Shown here piece after piece: positions 7,451 to 15,464 of a DNA stretch of 17,792 nucleotides; positions within the stretch are counted from its first letter, which is position 1; each line of letters starts with the position of its first letter. Below the pieces are notes generated by a model. It saw only the letters and a program-made list of their open reading frames with translations, was not told the DNA's origin and searched no databases. The stretch lies in contig NZ_CALLXM010000064.1 in assembly GCF_937875265.1 (NCBI RefSeq), positions 1 through 17,792 on the forward strand, in the 5' to 3' direction. Origin of the DNA: an uncultured Acetobacter sp. GTDB lineage: Bacteria > Pseudomonadota > Alphaproteobacteria > Acetobacterales > Acetobacteraceae. Made by a program: the position numbers and the translations under genes.

Positions 7451-10279
7451 TTAATGCGCCTCTGCCCAGTTTCTGCCTGTTCCTGTCTCAACCACCAGTG
7501 GCACGGAAAGTGTGGCTGCGCCTTCCATCACTTTGCGTGCCAGAGCGGCCACAGCTTCGGCCTCTTCGGTCTCTGCTTCAAACAGCAGTTCATCGTGTAC
7601 TTGTAACAGCATACGGGCAGAAAGACCTTCCTCTTTCAGAGCGCGTGGCAGCTGCACCATGGCGCGTTTGATGATGTCAGCAGCACCGCCCTGCAAGGGG
7701 GCATTAATGGCCTGCCGTTCCGCATACTGCCTGCGGGCAGCACTTTTTTCATGAATGCCCGGCACATAGCATCGCCGCCCGAACGGGGTAAGCACATAGC
7801 CTGTGGCACGAGCCTGTTCGCGCATGCGCTCCATATAATCCCTGATCCCCGGATAGCGGGCAAAATAGGCGTCGATATAGGCCCGGGCCTCCCCTGGAGG
7901 AATGCCGAGCTGCCGCCCCAGCCCGAAAGCGGAAATTCCGTAAATAATCCCGAAGTTGATGGCTTTGGCCCGACGACGTGTCAGGCTGTCCATACCTTCC
8001 AGCGGGATATTGAACACTTCCGAAGCTGTGCGGGCATGAATATCCTGGCCCAGCGCAAAGGCTTCCCGCAGGGCCGGAATATTGGCGACGTCCGCCAGCA
8101 GGCGCAGTTCGATCTGGGAATAGTCAGCCGAAATCAGCTTTTTACCCGGTGGAGCAATAAAGGCCTGACGTATGCGCCCGCCTTCTTCCGTGCGGATGGG
8201 GATGTTCTGCAAATTCGGCTCATTGGAAGAAAGCCGCCCGGTTGAGGTAATGGCCATCTGGAAGGATGTATGCACCCGATCATCCACCGTGGCCTGCCGC
8301 AGCAGGGCATCCGTATAGGTGCTTTTCAGCTTGGCGAGTTGCCGCCATGCCAGCACTTTTGCCGGAAGATCATGGCCCTGATCAGCCAGATCCTGCAATA
8401 CGGAGGAGTCTGTGCTCCATGCACCGGCTTTGCCGCGTTTGCCGCCCTTTAAGCCCATTTCATCAAACAGGATTTCACCAAGCTGGCGGGGGGAGCCAAC
8501 ATTGAAGTCGCGTCCGGCGGCTTCATGAATGCCTTTTTCCATGATGGCCATGCGCTTGGCAAAGTCTTCAGAAAGACGGCCCAGTTCGGCACGATCAACA
8601 GCAATGCCAGCCTTTTCCATGCCAGCCAGCACCGAGGTAAGCGGGCGTTCAAGCTGTTCATACAGCGCCAGCGCCTGATTGGTGCGCAGGGTAGGGTGCA
8701 GAATATGCCACAGCCGCAGCGTGACATCTGCATCTTCCGCCGCATATGGCGTGGCGCGGGCTACCGGAACCTGTGTGAAGGGCACGCGGTTACGCCCGGT
8801 GCCGGTTACGCTGTCATAACTGATGGGGGTATGGCCCAGATGCAGGGACGAGAGTTCATCCATCCCCTGCCCATGCTGCCCGGCAGACTGCGCGTAGGAG
8901 ATAAGCATGGTATCATCCACCGGCGTAATGGTGGAGAAGTCCAGCCCCGCATGGTCAAACACCAGCAGATCAAACTTGGCGTTCTGGAAGATTTTCAGAA
9001 CGGAAGAGTTGGTCAGCAGTGGGCGCAGAACCTCTATCGCGGCATTCGGCTGGAGCTGTTCACCTGCTGGTTCTTCCAGAGTGCCTTCATGCCGTAAGGG
9101 AATGTAGCAGGCCTTGCCGGGTGCTGTGGCGAGGGAAATGCCAACCATGTTGGCGTGCAGCGGGTCCAGCCCGTCAGTTTCTGTATCAACGGCACAGATC
9201 CCGGCTTCCTGCGCGGCGCTGACCCATTTTTGCAGCTCTTCTGCCGTACGTACGGTTTCATACGGGCCGTATTCTGCCGTCAGAGATGCCGTAGCTTCGG
9301 CAGACTGACCCGCCGCTGGTTGATCCGTTGTGGAGGCTGCTGTGGTTGCTGCGCCATTGACTGAGGCATGGGCTGCAGCGCGAGCGGTGCGATGCGCATG
9401 CGCGCCAGAGGGATGGCCAACGCCTAAACGGGTAAGTACAGACCGGAAGCCCATGCTTTCCAGCCAGTCGGCCAGTTCCAGCTTGTTCAGCTCCCGAACA
9501 CCGAGTTCGGCCACCGGCACAGGCAGGGGCACATCGCGCGCCAGCTCAACCAGCTTGCGGGAGATGCGTGCTGCATCTGCATGTTCAATCAGCATATCCC
9601 GGCGCTTGGATTTTTTCATGTCCGGGGCAGCAGCCAGCACGGCTTCCAGCGTGCCAAATTCTTTCACGAGAGCAGAGGCTGTTTTTGGGCCAATGCCAGG
9701 CACACCGGGGACGTTGTCTGTGGGGTCTCCCATCAACGCCTGCACCTCCACCACTTTATCGGGCGTGACCCCAAATTTGGCTTCCACTTCCGGCGTACTG
9801 ATGGCGGTTTGCTTCATCGGTTCCAGCATGCACACACCGGGGCCGATCAGTTGCATCAGGTCTTTGTCGGATGAGACAATGGTGCAGGTTCCGCCAATTT
9901 CCCGCACGGCGGTGGCGTAGGACGCAATCAGATCATCCGCTTCCCATCCGGCCAGCTCAATAGCAGGGACATTAAAGGCCCGCGTGGCATCACGGATCAG
10001 GGAAAACTGTGGGCGAAGATCTTCCGGCGGTTCGGGCCGATGCGCTTTGTATTGGGGGTAAATCTCAGTCCGGAACGTTTGCCGCCCGGCATCAAAAATA
10101 ACAGCTAGATGCGTGCCCACATGTTCCCGCAGCAAGCGGGCCAGCATGTTTGTAAACCCATACACGGCGTTAACCGGCACACCGTCTGGGCTGGTCATGG
10201 GGGGTAGAGCGTGAAAGGCGCGGAAAATAAAGCCGCTGCCATCCACCAGTACCAAGTGGGGCGTATCTGTGTTGGTCAT
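7451..10279 (-). CDS. polA: DNA polymerase I
   Basis: A 942-residue complete DNA polymerase I used for Okazaki-fragment maturation and repair synthesis. The 5'-3' nuclease domain is at about 6-290 (LVDGSGFIFRAFHA, GWEADDLIASYA, SSDKDLMQL, GDPTDNVPGVPGIGPKTA). An alanine-rich linker follows at about 291-335. The 3'-5' exonuclease domain (about 340-530) keeps its acidic residues: DTETDGL (Asp365, Glu367), NAKFDLL (Asp437) and YAAEDADVT (Tyr512, Asp516), so proofreading should be active, unlike in Taq-type enzymes. The polymerase domain has motif A ADYSQIELR (Asp719), motif B RRRAKAINFGIIYG (768-781) and motif C VHDELLFE (His895, Asp896, Glu897). It starts at ATG 10279 with only a weak ribosome-binding site. 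It is the first gene of a four-gene minus-strand run, with the SCO gene 3 bases downstream. Confidence 0.99.
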   Translation of the reverse strand: MTNTDTPHLVLVDGSGFIFRAFHALPPMTSPDGVPVNAVYGFTNMLARLLREHVGTHLAVIFDAGRQTFRTEIYPQYKAHRPEPPEDLRPQFSLIRDATRAFNVPAIELAGWEADDLIASYATAVREIGGTCTIVSSDKDLMQLIGPGVCMLEPMKQTAISTPEVEAKFGVTPDKVVEVQALMGDPTDNVPGVPGIGPKTASALVKEFGTLEAVLAAAPDMKKSKRRDMLIEHADAARISRKLVELARDVPLPVPVAELGVRELNKLELADWLESMGFRSVLTRLGVGHPSGAHAHRTARAAAHASVNGAATTAASTTDQPAAGQSAEATASLTAEYGPYETVRTAEELQKWVSAAQEAGICAVDTETDGLDPLHANMVGISLATAPGKACYIPLRHEGTLEEPAGEQLQPNAAIEVLRPLLTNSSVLKIFQNAKFDLLVFDHAGLDFSTITPVDDTMLISYAQSAGQHGQGMDELSSLHLGHTPISYDSVTGTGRNRVPFTQVPVARATPYAAEDADVTLRLWHILHPTLRTNQALALYEQLERPLTSVLAGMEKAGIAVDRAELGRLSEDFAKRMAIMEKGIHEAAGRDFNVGSPRQLGEILFDEMGLKGGKRGKAGAWSTDSSVLQDLADQGHDLPAKVLAWRQLAKLKSTYTDALLRQATVDDRVHTSFQMAITSTGRLSSNEPNLQNIPIRTEEGGRIRQAFIAPPGKKLISADYSQIELRLLADVANIPALREAFALGQDIHARTASEVFNIPLEGMDSLTRRRAKAINFGIIYGISAFGLGRQLGIPPGEARAYIDAYFARYPGIRDYMERMREQARATGYVLTPFGRRCYVPGIHEKSAARRQYAERQAINAPLQGGAADIIKRAMVQLPRALKEEGLSARMLLQVHDELLFEAETEEAEAVAALARKVMEGAATLSVPLVVETGTGRNWAEAH

Positions 10280-10758
10280 GAAACTCTTGCAGGCAAAGGC
10301 CAGAAAAGGTGAGACGGATGGAGGTGCCGGGATATGCGTCCTAGCTTTGCCTGTCTAGCATACAGGGGGAGAGAAGTAGCCTGCAAGATAAGGGTCTTCT
10401 GGTTCCTATCGGTCGCCTGCGCAGGGATCGAGCCATGATGCGTGAAATATGCAGGATGCGTATAACTTATAGTTTGAAATCGATACGAAAAGAGCGGTCG
10501 CGATCTGTTTACACATCTATATCCTTTAGAATATAGATGTGGATACTGGCTTGTAAAAGCTGCATGATTTTATGGTTTTCAGGAAAATGAATTGCCGTAT
10601 GCCTGCTGCATCACGAGATAATGAGACGTGAGAGAAATTTCTAAAAGCGTGATTTTAAAAAACATCGCCAAAAATTGAGATTTTCATAAAATATTTCTGC
10701 TCATAATGGAGTGTCTCGATCGGCCGAGGCGTGAGGGCAGCAGCATTCAGGGGGCATT
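10280..10758. promoter_or_regulatory. 479-base divergent intergenic region between polA and the DUF3034 gene
   Basis: No coding sequence is supported on either strand. The half next to polA is of average composition. The half next to the DUF3034 gene (about 10430-10720) is AT-rich and presumably carries the promoter of that gene; I could not fix -35 and -10 boxes convincingly. A perfect inverted repeat lies at 10512-10541 (listed separately). A Shine-Dalgarno sequence, AGGGGG, at 10749-10754 precedes the ATG at 10759. Confidence 0.5.
10512..10541. repeat. 11-bp perfect inverted repeat with 8-base spacer
   Basis: Arms CACATCTATAT (10512-10522) and ATATAGATGTG (10531-10541) are exact reverse complements around CCTTTAGA. 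The arms are AT-rich and no T tract follows, so it is a better candidate for a dimeric regulator's binding site than for a terminator. It lies about 230 bases upstream of both the polA and the DUF3034 start codons, so the controlled gene is unclear. Confidence 0.7.
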
Positions 10759-11913
10759 ATGCTGAGAAACACGGTTGGTAAAATGGGTTTTCAGCGTAGG
10801 AAGCGGGCTAGGCAGTCCGTACAAACTCCCCTCCGTGAGGCCACAGAAAAAGAGGGCTTTTGGTTTAGCTGCTGGCGGCAGAGCTTTAGTTCGGTGCTGG
10901 CACTCTCAGCATTTGTGGTGTCCGCTCAGAGTGCTGCAGCACAAACGTCCGCTTCAGCATCGTCTTCCACAGGTGTTACACGCGGCGGGGCGCCGCGTGT
11001 AACACTGGCTCCTGTCACGTCTCCTGCAGTGCCGTCTGCTGCCGGGGGGTCTACGTCTTCAACTGGCGAAGCTGCTGATGAACCTGATTCAACCTTGACC
11101 TTTGACAAGATTTTTGACGGGCAGCGCACATTGGGCACCAGCGGGCTGAGTTCTCTGGAAGGCTCCAGCGGTGGTGGGATTGCCAGCTGGGCCACCATCG
11201 GGGGCTATGGCAGCAAAAAAAGTATGGGGATGGCCTTCCATTACAGCTACGTGAGCCTGACGAATTATACGGACCAGAACGTTGGCGCTGTCATGGGATT
11301 TTATGATCGCGTTGAAATCTCTTACGCCCATAACTTCTTCCAGACAGGCTCAACTGGCCGGAAACTTGGGATTGGGCGTGGTTATCAGTTTGATCTGGAT
11401 ACAGGCGGCATCAAGGTCCGGCTGTTTGGTCATGTGCTGGATAAAACCCTTCTGCCGCAGGTCGCGGTAGGTGCCATGTATAAGCATGACGGGGATTCAA
11501 AAGTCATTCACGCTGTTGGCTCCAAACATGCGGATGGTGCCGATGTTTATATTGCCGCCACCAAACTGTTTCCCAAACTTGGTTTGCTGGTGGACACCAC
11601 CATGCGCCTGACGAAAGGCAACCAGTGGGGCATCCTCGGGTTTGGGGGTGACAGGAACGATAACTATTATCCGCAGTTTGAAGGATCACTCGGTTATCTG
11701 CCGTCCTTCATTCCGGGGCTGGTGGTCGGGGTGGAATATCGGACCAAACCGCGGAACCAGAATTTTACGCCTGAAAGTAACTGGTTTGATGTGTACGCCA
11801 GCTATTTTGTGAATAAGCATCTGAATATCACAGCAGCATATGTCTCTCTGGGCACCATTGCCACATACCGCAATCAGACCGGGGCTTATGTTTCCCTCCA
11901 GACGGGGTTCTGA
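10759..11913 (+). CDS. DUF3034 family outer-membrane beta-barrel protein
   Basis: A 384-residue protein of the DUF3034 family (PF11231), whose members look like outer-membrane barrels of unknown function. Family landmarks are EGSSGGGIASWATIGGYG (134-151), GFYDRVEISYAHNFF (180-194), LGIGRGYQFD (203-212), GIKVRLFG (217-224), LPQVAVGAMYK (232-242), FGGDRND (295-301), VGVEYRTKP (323-331) and NKHLNITAAYVSLG (352-365). It ends LQTGF with a terminal Phe as in barrel proteins. The N-terminus is long: about 40 residues, including QRRKRAR, precede the hydrophobic export segment (42-61, cleavage near SAAAQ). A Ser/Thr/Ala-rich stretch (63-110) separates signal and barrel. ATG 10759 has a good Shine-Dalgarno five bases upstream; an inner ATG at 10783 would shorten the leader by 8 residues. 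A 15-bp inverted repeat lies within codons 72-83. It is monocistronic, ending at a hairpin. Confidence 0.9.
   Translation: MLRNTVGKMGFQRRKRARQSVQTPLREATEKEGFWFSCWRQSFSSVLALSAFVVSAQSAAAQTSASASSSTGVTRGGAPRVTLAPVTSPAVPSAAGGSTSSTGEAADEPDSTLTFDKIFDGQRTLGTSGLSSLEGSSGGGIASWATIGGYGSKKSMGMAFHYSYVSLTNYTDQNVGAVMGFYDRVEISYAHNFFQTGSTGRKLGIGRGYQFDLDTGGIKVRLFGHVLDKTLLPQVAVGAMYKHDGDSKVIHAVGSKHADGADVYIAATKLFPKLGLLVDTTMRLTKGNQWGILGFGGDRNDNYYPQFEGSLGYLPSFIPGLVVGVEYRTKPRNQNFTPESNWFDVYASYFVNKHLNITAAYVSLGTIATYRNQTGAYVSLQTGF
10973..11005. repeat. Perfect 15-bp inverted repeat inside the DUF3034 coding sequence
   Basis: Arms GTGTTACACGCGGCG (10973-10987) and CGCCGCGTGTAACAC (10991-11005) match exactly around GGG. 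The transcript would form a very stable stem in the region encoding residues 72-83 of the gene, the low-complexity linker between signal peptide and barrel. No T tract follows, so it is not a standard terminator. Confidence 0.9.
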
Positions 11914-11923
11914 AAGAGCTTTT

Positions 11924-11952
11924 GCCTGCCCTGTATTTCTCGCAGGGCAGGC
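11924..11952. terminator. Hairpin between convergent genes, probable terminator
   Basis: Arms GCCTGCCCTG (11924-11933) and CAGGGCAGGC (11943-11952) pair perfectly around a 9-base loop, between the DUF3034 stop (11913) and the DsbD stop (11959). The GC-rich stem and its position favour a bidirectional transcription stop. It lacks a T tract on either side, so termination may be inefficient or the hairpin may mainly protect mRNA 3' ends. Confidence 0.6.
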
Positions 11953-11958
11953 TGCGGG

Positions 11959-14190
11959 TTATTGCCCCAATGTGCTTAAAACCAGTCCCGGTGTCAGGAT
12001 TTGTGGCAGCATGACTTCAGGCCCGTTGGCGGGCACGTAGAGATAGAACGGCACACCGTCCCGCCCATGTGCACGTAAAAACGCGCTGATGGCGGGATCA
12101 TGATTGGTCCAGTTCCCCCGCAGCACTGTAATGCCACGGGCTGCAAAAGCGGCCTGAGTGCTGGGGATATCCAGCGCCACACGTTCATTGACCAGGCAGG
12201 TGATGCACCATGCAGCCGTCATATCCACAAAAACCGGTTTGCCTGCGGCTTTTAATGCGCTCAGCCGGGCTTCGGAAAACGGTTCTGTTCCTTTAGGCAG
12301 GTTGGAGGTCAGGCTGCCATTGGCGGCAGGAGAAGCACTCTGGTGACGGAGGGTCGGAACCAGTGCCAGTGCCCCCAGCAGCCCCAGCAAGGCCAGTCCG
12401 TGCAAGGCGGTGCTGGTGCGGGAGTGTCCCTGCTGGATAAGCCGAACCTGAGCCACTCCATAAATCCACGCCGCAAAACTGAGCAGCACCAGCCCGGTGG
12501 CCAGCAGCAGCACAACAGATGCCCCGCCTTCCAGTGAGGCAACCCAGAGCAGCCACACGCAGGAGCCAAGTAGCGGGAACGCAAGAAACTGGCGCAGATA
12601 CTGCATCCAGGCCCCCGGTTTGGGCAGACGCGCTGCTAGTCCGGGCACAGTAGTCAGCAGCAGATAGGGGGCTGCCAGCCCCAGCCCCATCGCCGCAAAA
12701 ATGATCAGCCCCATAGCCGGAGGGCCGGAAAGGGCACCAGCAATTGCAACGCCCATGAACGGTGCGGTGCAGGGGGTGGCAACAACCACGGCCAGAATGC
12801 CGGTTGTCACATCATGCCAGTGACCATGCGCATTGCTGGTCAGGGAACTGCCCGCCGTGACCGGCAGGAATTCAAATACGCCAAGCAGGTTGAGCGCCAT
12901 GGCAAATAGCAGCCACGTTACGAGTGTGACAAACAGCGGGGACTGAAACTGAAAGCCCCAGTCTGCCGCAGCGCCTGCCAGACGCAGGCCCATCATCACG
13001 CCGCCCAGCGCCAGAAAGGTCATCATCACGCCCAGACTGTAGCAGGCAGCACTTGTCACTTGTGTGCGGCGTTCCGCCTGACCCAGCCGTGCCAGAGAGA
13101 GAGCTTTCATGGCCAGAATGGGGAAGACGCACGGCATCAGGTTCAGGATCAGGCCGCCCAGAAAAGCAAATACCACCTGCTGCAAAAATCCGGCTTGCCC
13201 GGAAACACTGCTCACAGCAGCGGCAACAGGAGAGGCGGTGAGAGAAAGTGCGCGCTCGCTTCCGGCGGCATCCTTCAGCACCAGCAGGCCACTGAGGGGC
13301 TGTGTGGACCCAAACTCCGGCAGGCGCTTGAAGTGAAGAGTTACCCCACCGTCTTGAACCGCAAAATCCTGTGAGGCCGCCTGATCAATCAGCCCCGGCT
13401 GGTCGGGCATAAACCATGCGTCCTGAACCGAGCGGGCGGAAAGGTCTGTTCCCTTAATGTGCAACACGCCATCAGCCGAGACAGTCGCAGCGTAAGGGGA
13501 CGGCACAGGTGTGGCCTCCGCTGCGGCAGTAAACAGGGGCGCCTCAGCGGAGGGATGAGCCGGGCCAGCTTGCAGGGGAAGCGTCAGGTCGGCTTCTTCC
13601 GGTACGCAGACATTTTCACACACCAGCCAGCTTGCATGGGCTTTAAGTGTGGTCGGCCCGGATGATGCAGTAGTCTCTGCTGGACTGAGGGCCAGCGTCA
13701 TGGGCAGCACAACGTCACCCGTATAGGCGTAGGACATCAGTGACGCATCGGGGATGCGGTGCGGGGTCGGCCATAGAATGGTGGATGTTTTTCCACTCAG
13801 TGCACCATCCGCTGTGACGGTCACGTTCGGGGCTTCTCCGGCATCACCGGGGTTACGCCAATATGTGTGCCAGCCGGTTTGCAGCTTCAGCCGCAGGGCC
13901 ACGCGCAGCGGTGCTTGTCCATCCGTTGTGTCTGTGTCGGTTATCAGCGTGGCGGTGCTGTGTCCGGTGGAAACCGGGGCGCTTTCTGCTGCCTCAGCCT
14001 GCTGCCACAGGCCTGTCAGGCCAGCACCGCTCAGGGTTGCTCCAACAGCACATGTCAGCGCTATTCCCCACAGGCAGCGCACTATTCTGTGCGTCAGCTT
14101 GTGCGGGGAGTGGGTGGCAGAGGAGGCAGAACCGGACGTGGTGGAACAACGCATATAAGATCTCAGACAAAGAGGGATGCAGGAAAACAT
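11959..14190 (-). CDS. DsbD/ScsB-like thiol:disulfide interchange protein
   Basis: A 743-residue inner-membrane electron carrier that moves reducing power from cytoplasmic thioredoxin to periplasmic thiol proteins. All three DsbD modules are present. The N-terminal periplasmic region is at about 70-320, with the pair CENVC (Cys191, Cys195) in WLVCENVCVPEEADL. The polytopic membrane domain is at about 335-612, with its two cysteines in NLMPCVFPILAMK (Cys354) and VATPCTAPFMG (Cys474). The C-terminal thioredoxin-like domain follows with WCITC (Cys662, Cys665) and a cis-proline in GVPFYLY (Pro714). The large N-terminal region and CX3C pair resemble the ScsB-type branch more than E. coli DsbD. A signal segment lies at about 37-68 (ending QQAEAAESA). 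The start is uncertain: ATG 14190, ATG 14154 or a GTG nearer the signal are all possible and none has a strong ribosome-binding site. The nearby periplasmic thioredoxin at 15451-16011 is a plausible partner. Confidence 0.93.
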   Translation of the reverse strand: MFSCIPLCLRSYMRCSTTSGSASSATHSPHKLTHRIVRCLWGIALTCAVGATLSGAGLTGLWQQAEAAESAPVSTGHSTATLITDTDTTDGQAPLRVALRLKLQTGWHTYWRNPGDAGEAPNVTVTADGALSGKTSTILWPTPHRIPDASLMSYAYTGDVVLPMTLALSPAETTASSGPTTLKAHASWLVCENVCVPEEADLTLPLQAGPAHPSAEAPLFTAAAEATPVPSPYAATVSADGVLHIKGTDLSARSVQDAWFMPDQPGLIDQAASQDFAVQDGGVTLHFKRLPEFGSTQPLSGLLVLKDAAGSERALSLTASPVAAAVSSVSGQAGFLQQVVFAFLGGLILNLMPCVFPILAMKALSLARLGQAERRTQVTSAACYSLGVMMTFLALGGVMMGLRLAGAAADWGFQFQSPLFVTLVTWLLFAMALNLLGVFEFLPVTAGSSLTSNAHGHWHDVTTGILAVVVATPCTAPFMGVAIAGALSGPPAMGLIIFAAMGLGLAAPYLLLTTVPGLAARLPKPGAWMQYLRQFLAFPLLGSCVWLLWVASLEGGASVVLLLATGLVLLSFAAWIYGVAQVRLIQQGHSRTSTALHGLALLGLLGALALVPTLRHQSASPAANGSLTSNLPKGTEPFSEARLSALKAAGKPVFVDMTAAWCITCLVNERVALDIPSTQAAFAARGITVLRGNWTNHDPAISAFLRAHGRDGVPFYLYVPANGPEVMLPQILTPGLVLSTLGQ

Positions 14191-14354
14191 GACAGGTCAA
14201 CGCATCATAGCACGGTCCGTTTAGGGCACAGAATGTAGAAACAGTAGAAACTAAAGCCGCCGGAATTTGTGCCCAGAGCCAGAAGCAGAATACGATAGCA
14301 GGGAGGGCAAACGTGATCACCCTATGGGGTAGTCAGAGGCAGAAGCAGGAACCG
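14191..14354. promoter_or_regulatory. Divergent promoter region with nested repeats (DsbD / GT61)
   Basis: The gap between the two divergent genes holds an inverted repeat, GGGCACA (14224-14230) with TGTGCCC (14268-14274). Inside its loop is a direct repeat, GTAGAAAC, at 14235-14242 and 14244-14251. These may be operator elements, but no known regulator site is recognised. A GGGAGG sequence at 14301-14306 precedes a GTG at 14313, and AGGA at 14347-14350 precedes the ATG at 14355. Confidence 0.4.
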
Positions 14355-15464
14355 ATGGGCTTTTTCAGAAGAGTGTTCAGGAAAAAAGCACTCACGACAG
14401 CAGTGAGTCTGAAAGACGCTGCAAACAGTGTGACTGTTCTGGAAACAGTTGCGGCGGCCCCTGCGGCACTGGTGAACGGGGGCGTATTAGGCCCGGATGA
14501 GACCTCCCTGTTTCAGGGGTGGGTGTCTGATCCAGCTACGTTGTGCCTGTACGACCTGCGGGATGTTGTGCTGGATCGTTCCCTGATGGTTTTTCTCAAA
14601 GATGGCAAACCGCTTCTTGAAACCGCCTATTTGCAAGATCCTGCCGCTGTTGCGGCGCTGACACTGCGCCCGGAAGATAGGGTGACAGTGCCCGACCACG
14701 CCACGCCTGCTGCGGCCTGCTTTGATCACTGGGATTCCAATTATTATCACTGGCTTTCCCATACAGTACCGACCCTGCATGCGCTGCGGACAACGAGGCA
14801 TGAGGCCGCACGCCTTATTCTGCCTGCGGCTCTGCGCCCCTGGCAGGCTGAGAGCCTGAGCCTTTCGGGGTTTGACCCTCAAAAGGGTATTCCGACCGAG
14901 CACGGTAAGCAGTATGCGTTCCGCCGCGTGCTGTATGCGGATTTTGTGCGGGGTGCAGCAGATTTTTCCGTCTCGCCTTTGTCTCAGGCGGCTTATCGGT
15001 CTCAGGTTGCGGTGCAACCCTCTACGGGCCCCAGAGACCTGCGTATTTTTATTGAACGTGGGGAGGCCAGTAACCGCAGAATTCCGAACGAAGCTGAACT
15101 GACGGCTGTCCTGCGGGCGCGTGGGTTCTTGTGCGTGCGCCCGGAAACCTTGTCCGTGGCGGAACAGATCCGTCTTTTCAGCCGGGCCACGCTGGTTGTC
15201 GGGCAGTTGGGGGCAGGGATGGCCAATTGTGTCTGGTGCCAGCCGGGAACCGTGGTGTTTGAGCTGGTGGCCGAACATCATCAGAACCCTTGTGATCTTC
15301 TTTTAGCCATGCAGGCAGGTTTGCAATACTGGGGCAAACTGATGCCAACAGGGCGGCAGGAAGAAAACCATATCGCGCAGTCTGAACGGCCTCTGGATAT
15401 TGCTTCTGTCCTGCACGAACTGGCTCAGATTGAGCAGGCGCTGCCTTCGCTCAGGACCGTTTGA
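14355..15464 (+). CDS. Glycosyltransferase family 61 protein
   Basis: A 369-residue cytoplasmic glycosyltransferase of the GT61 (DUF563, PF04577) type. Family landmarks are FDHWDSNYYHWLSHTVPTL (123-141), RRVLYADF (190-197), RDLRIFIERGEASNRRIPNE (227-246) and LFSRATLVVGQLGAGMANCV (274-293) followed by PGTVVFEL (297-304). Bacterial members act in capsule, lipopolysaccharide or exopolysaccharide building; the sugar and acceptor are unknown. ATG 14355 with AGGA four bases upstream is preferred because MGFFRRVFRKK is a typical beginning. An in-frame GTG at 14313 with GGGAGG six bases upstream would add 14 residues and cannot be excluded. A minimal ATG-GGG-TAG frame at 14324-14332 lies between the two candidate starts. 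The 3' end overlaps the convergent thioredoxin-like gene by 14 bases. It is an orphan glycosyltransferase with no polysaccharide cluster around it. Confidence 0.9.
   Translation: MGFFRRVFRKKALTTAVSLKDAANSVTVLETVAAAPAALVNGGVLGPDETSLFQGWVSDPATLCLYDLRDVVLDRSLMVFLKDGKPLLETAYLQDPAAVAALTLRPEDRVTVPDHATPAAACFDHWDSNYYHWLSHTVPTLHALRTTRHEAARLILPAALRPWQAESLSLSGFDPQKGIPTEHGKQYAFRRVLYADFVRGAADFSVSPLSQAAYRSQVAVQPSTGPRDLRIFIERGEASNRRIPNEAELTAVLRARGFLCVRPETLSVAEQIRLFSRATLVVGQLGAGMANCVWCQPGTVVFELVAEHHQNPCDLLLAMQAGLQYWGKLMPTGRQEENHIAQSERPLDIASVLHELAQIEQALPSLRTV

Noticed and set aside
9330..9920. 196-codon open frame on the plus strand
   Set aside because: Antisense to the polA nuclease and linker region; low-complexity Ser/Ala/Thr product without family features.
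14487..15281. 264-codon open frame on the minus strand
   Set aside because: Lies fully within the well-supported GT61 gene on the other strand and encodes an Arg/Gln/His-rich product without domains.
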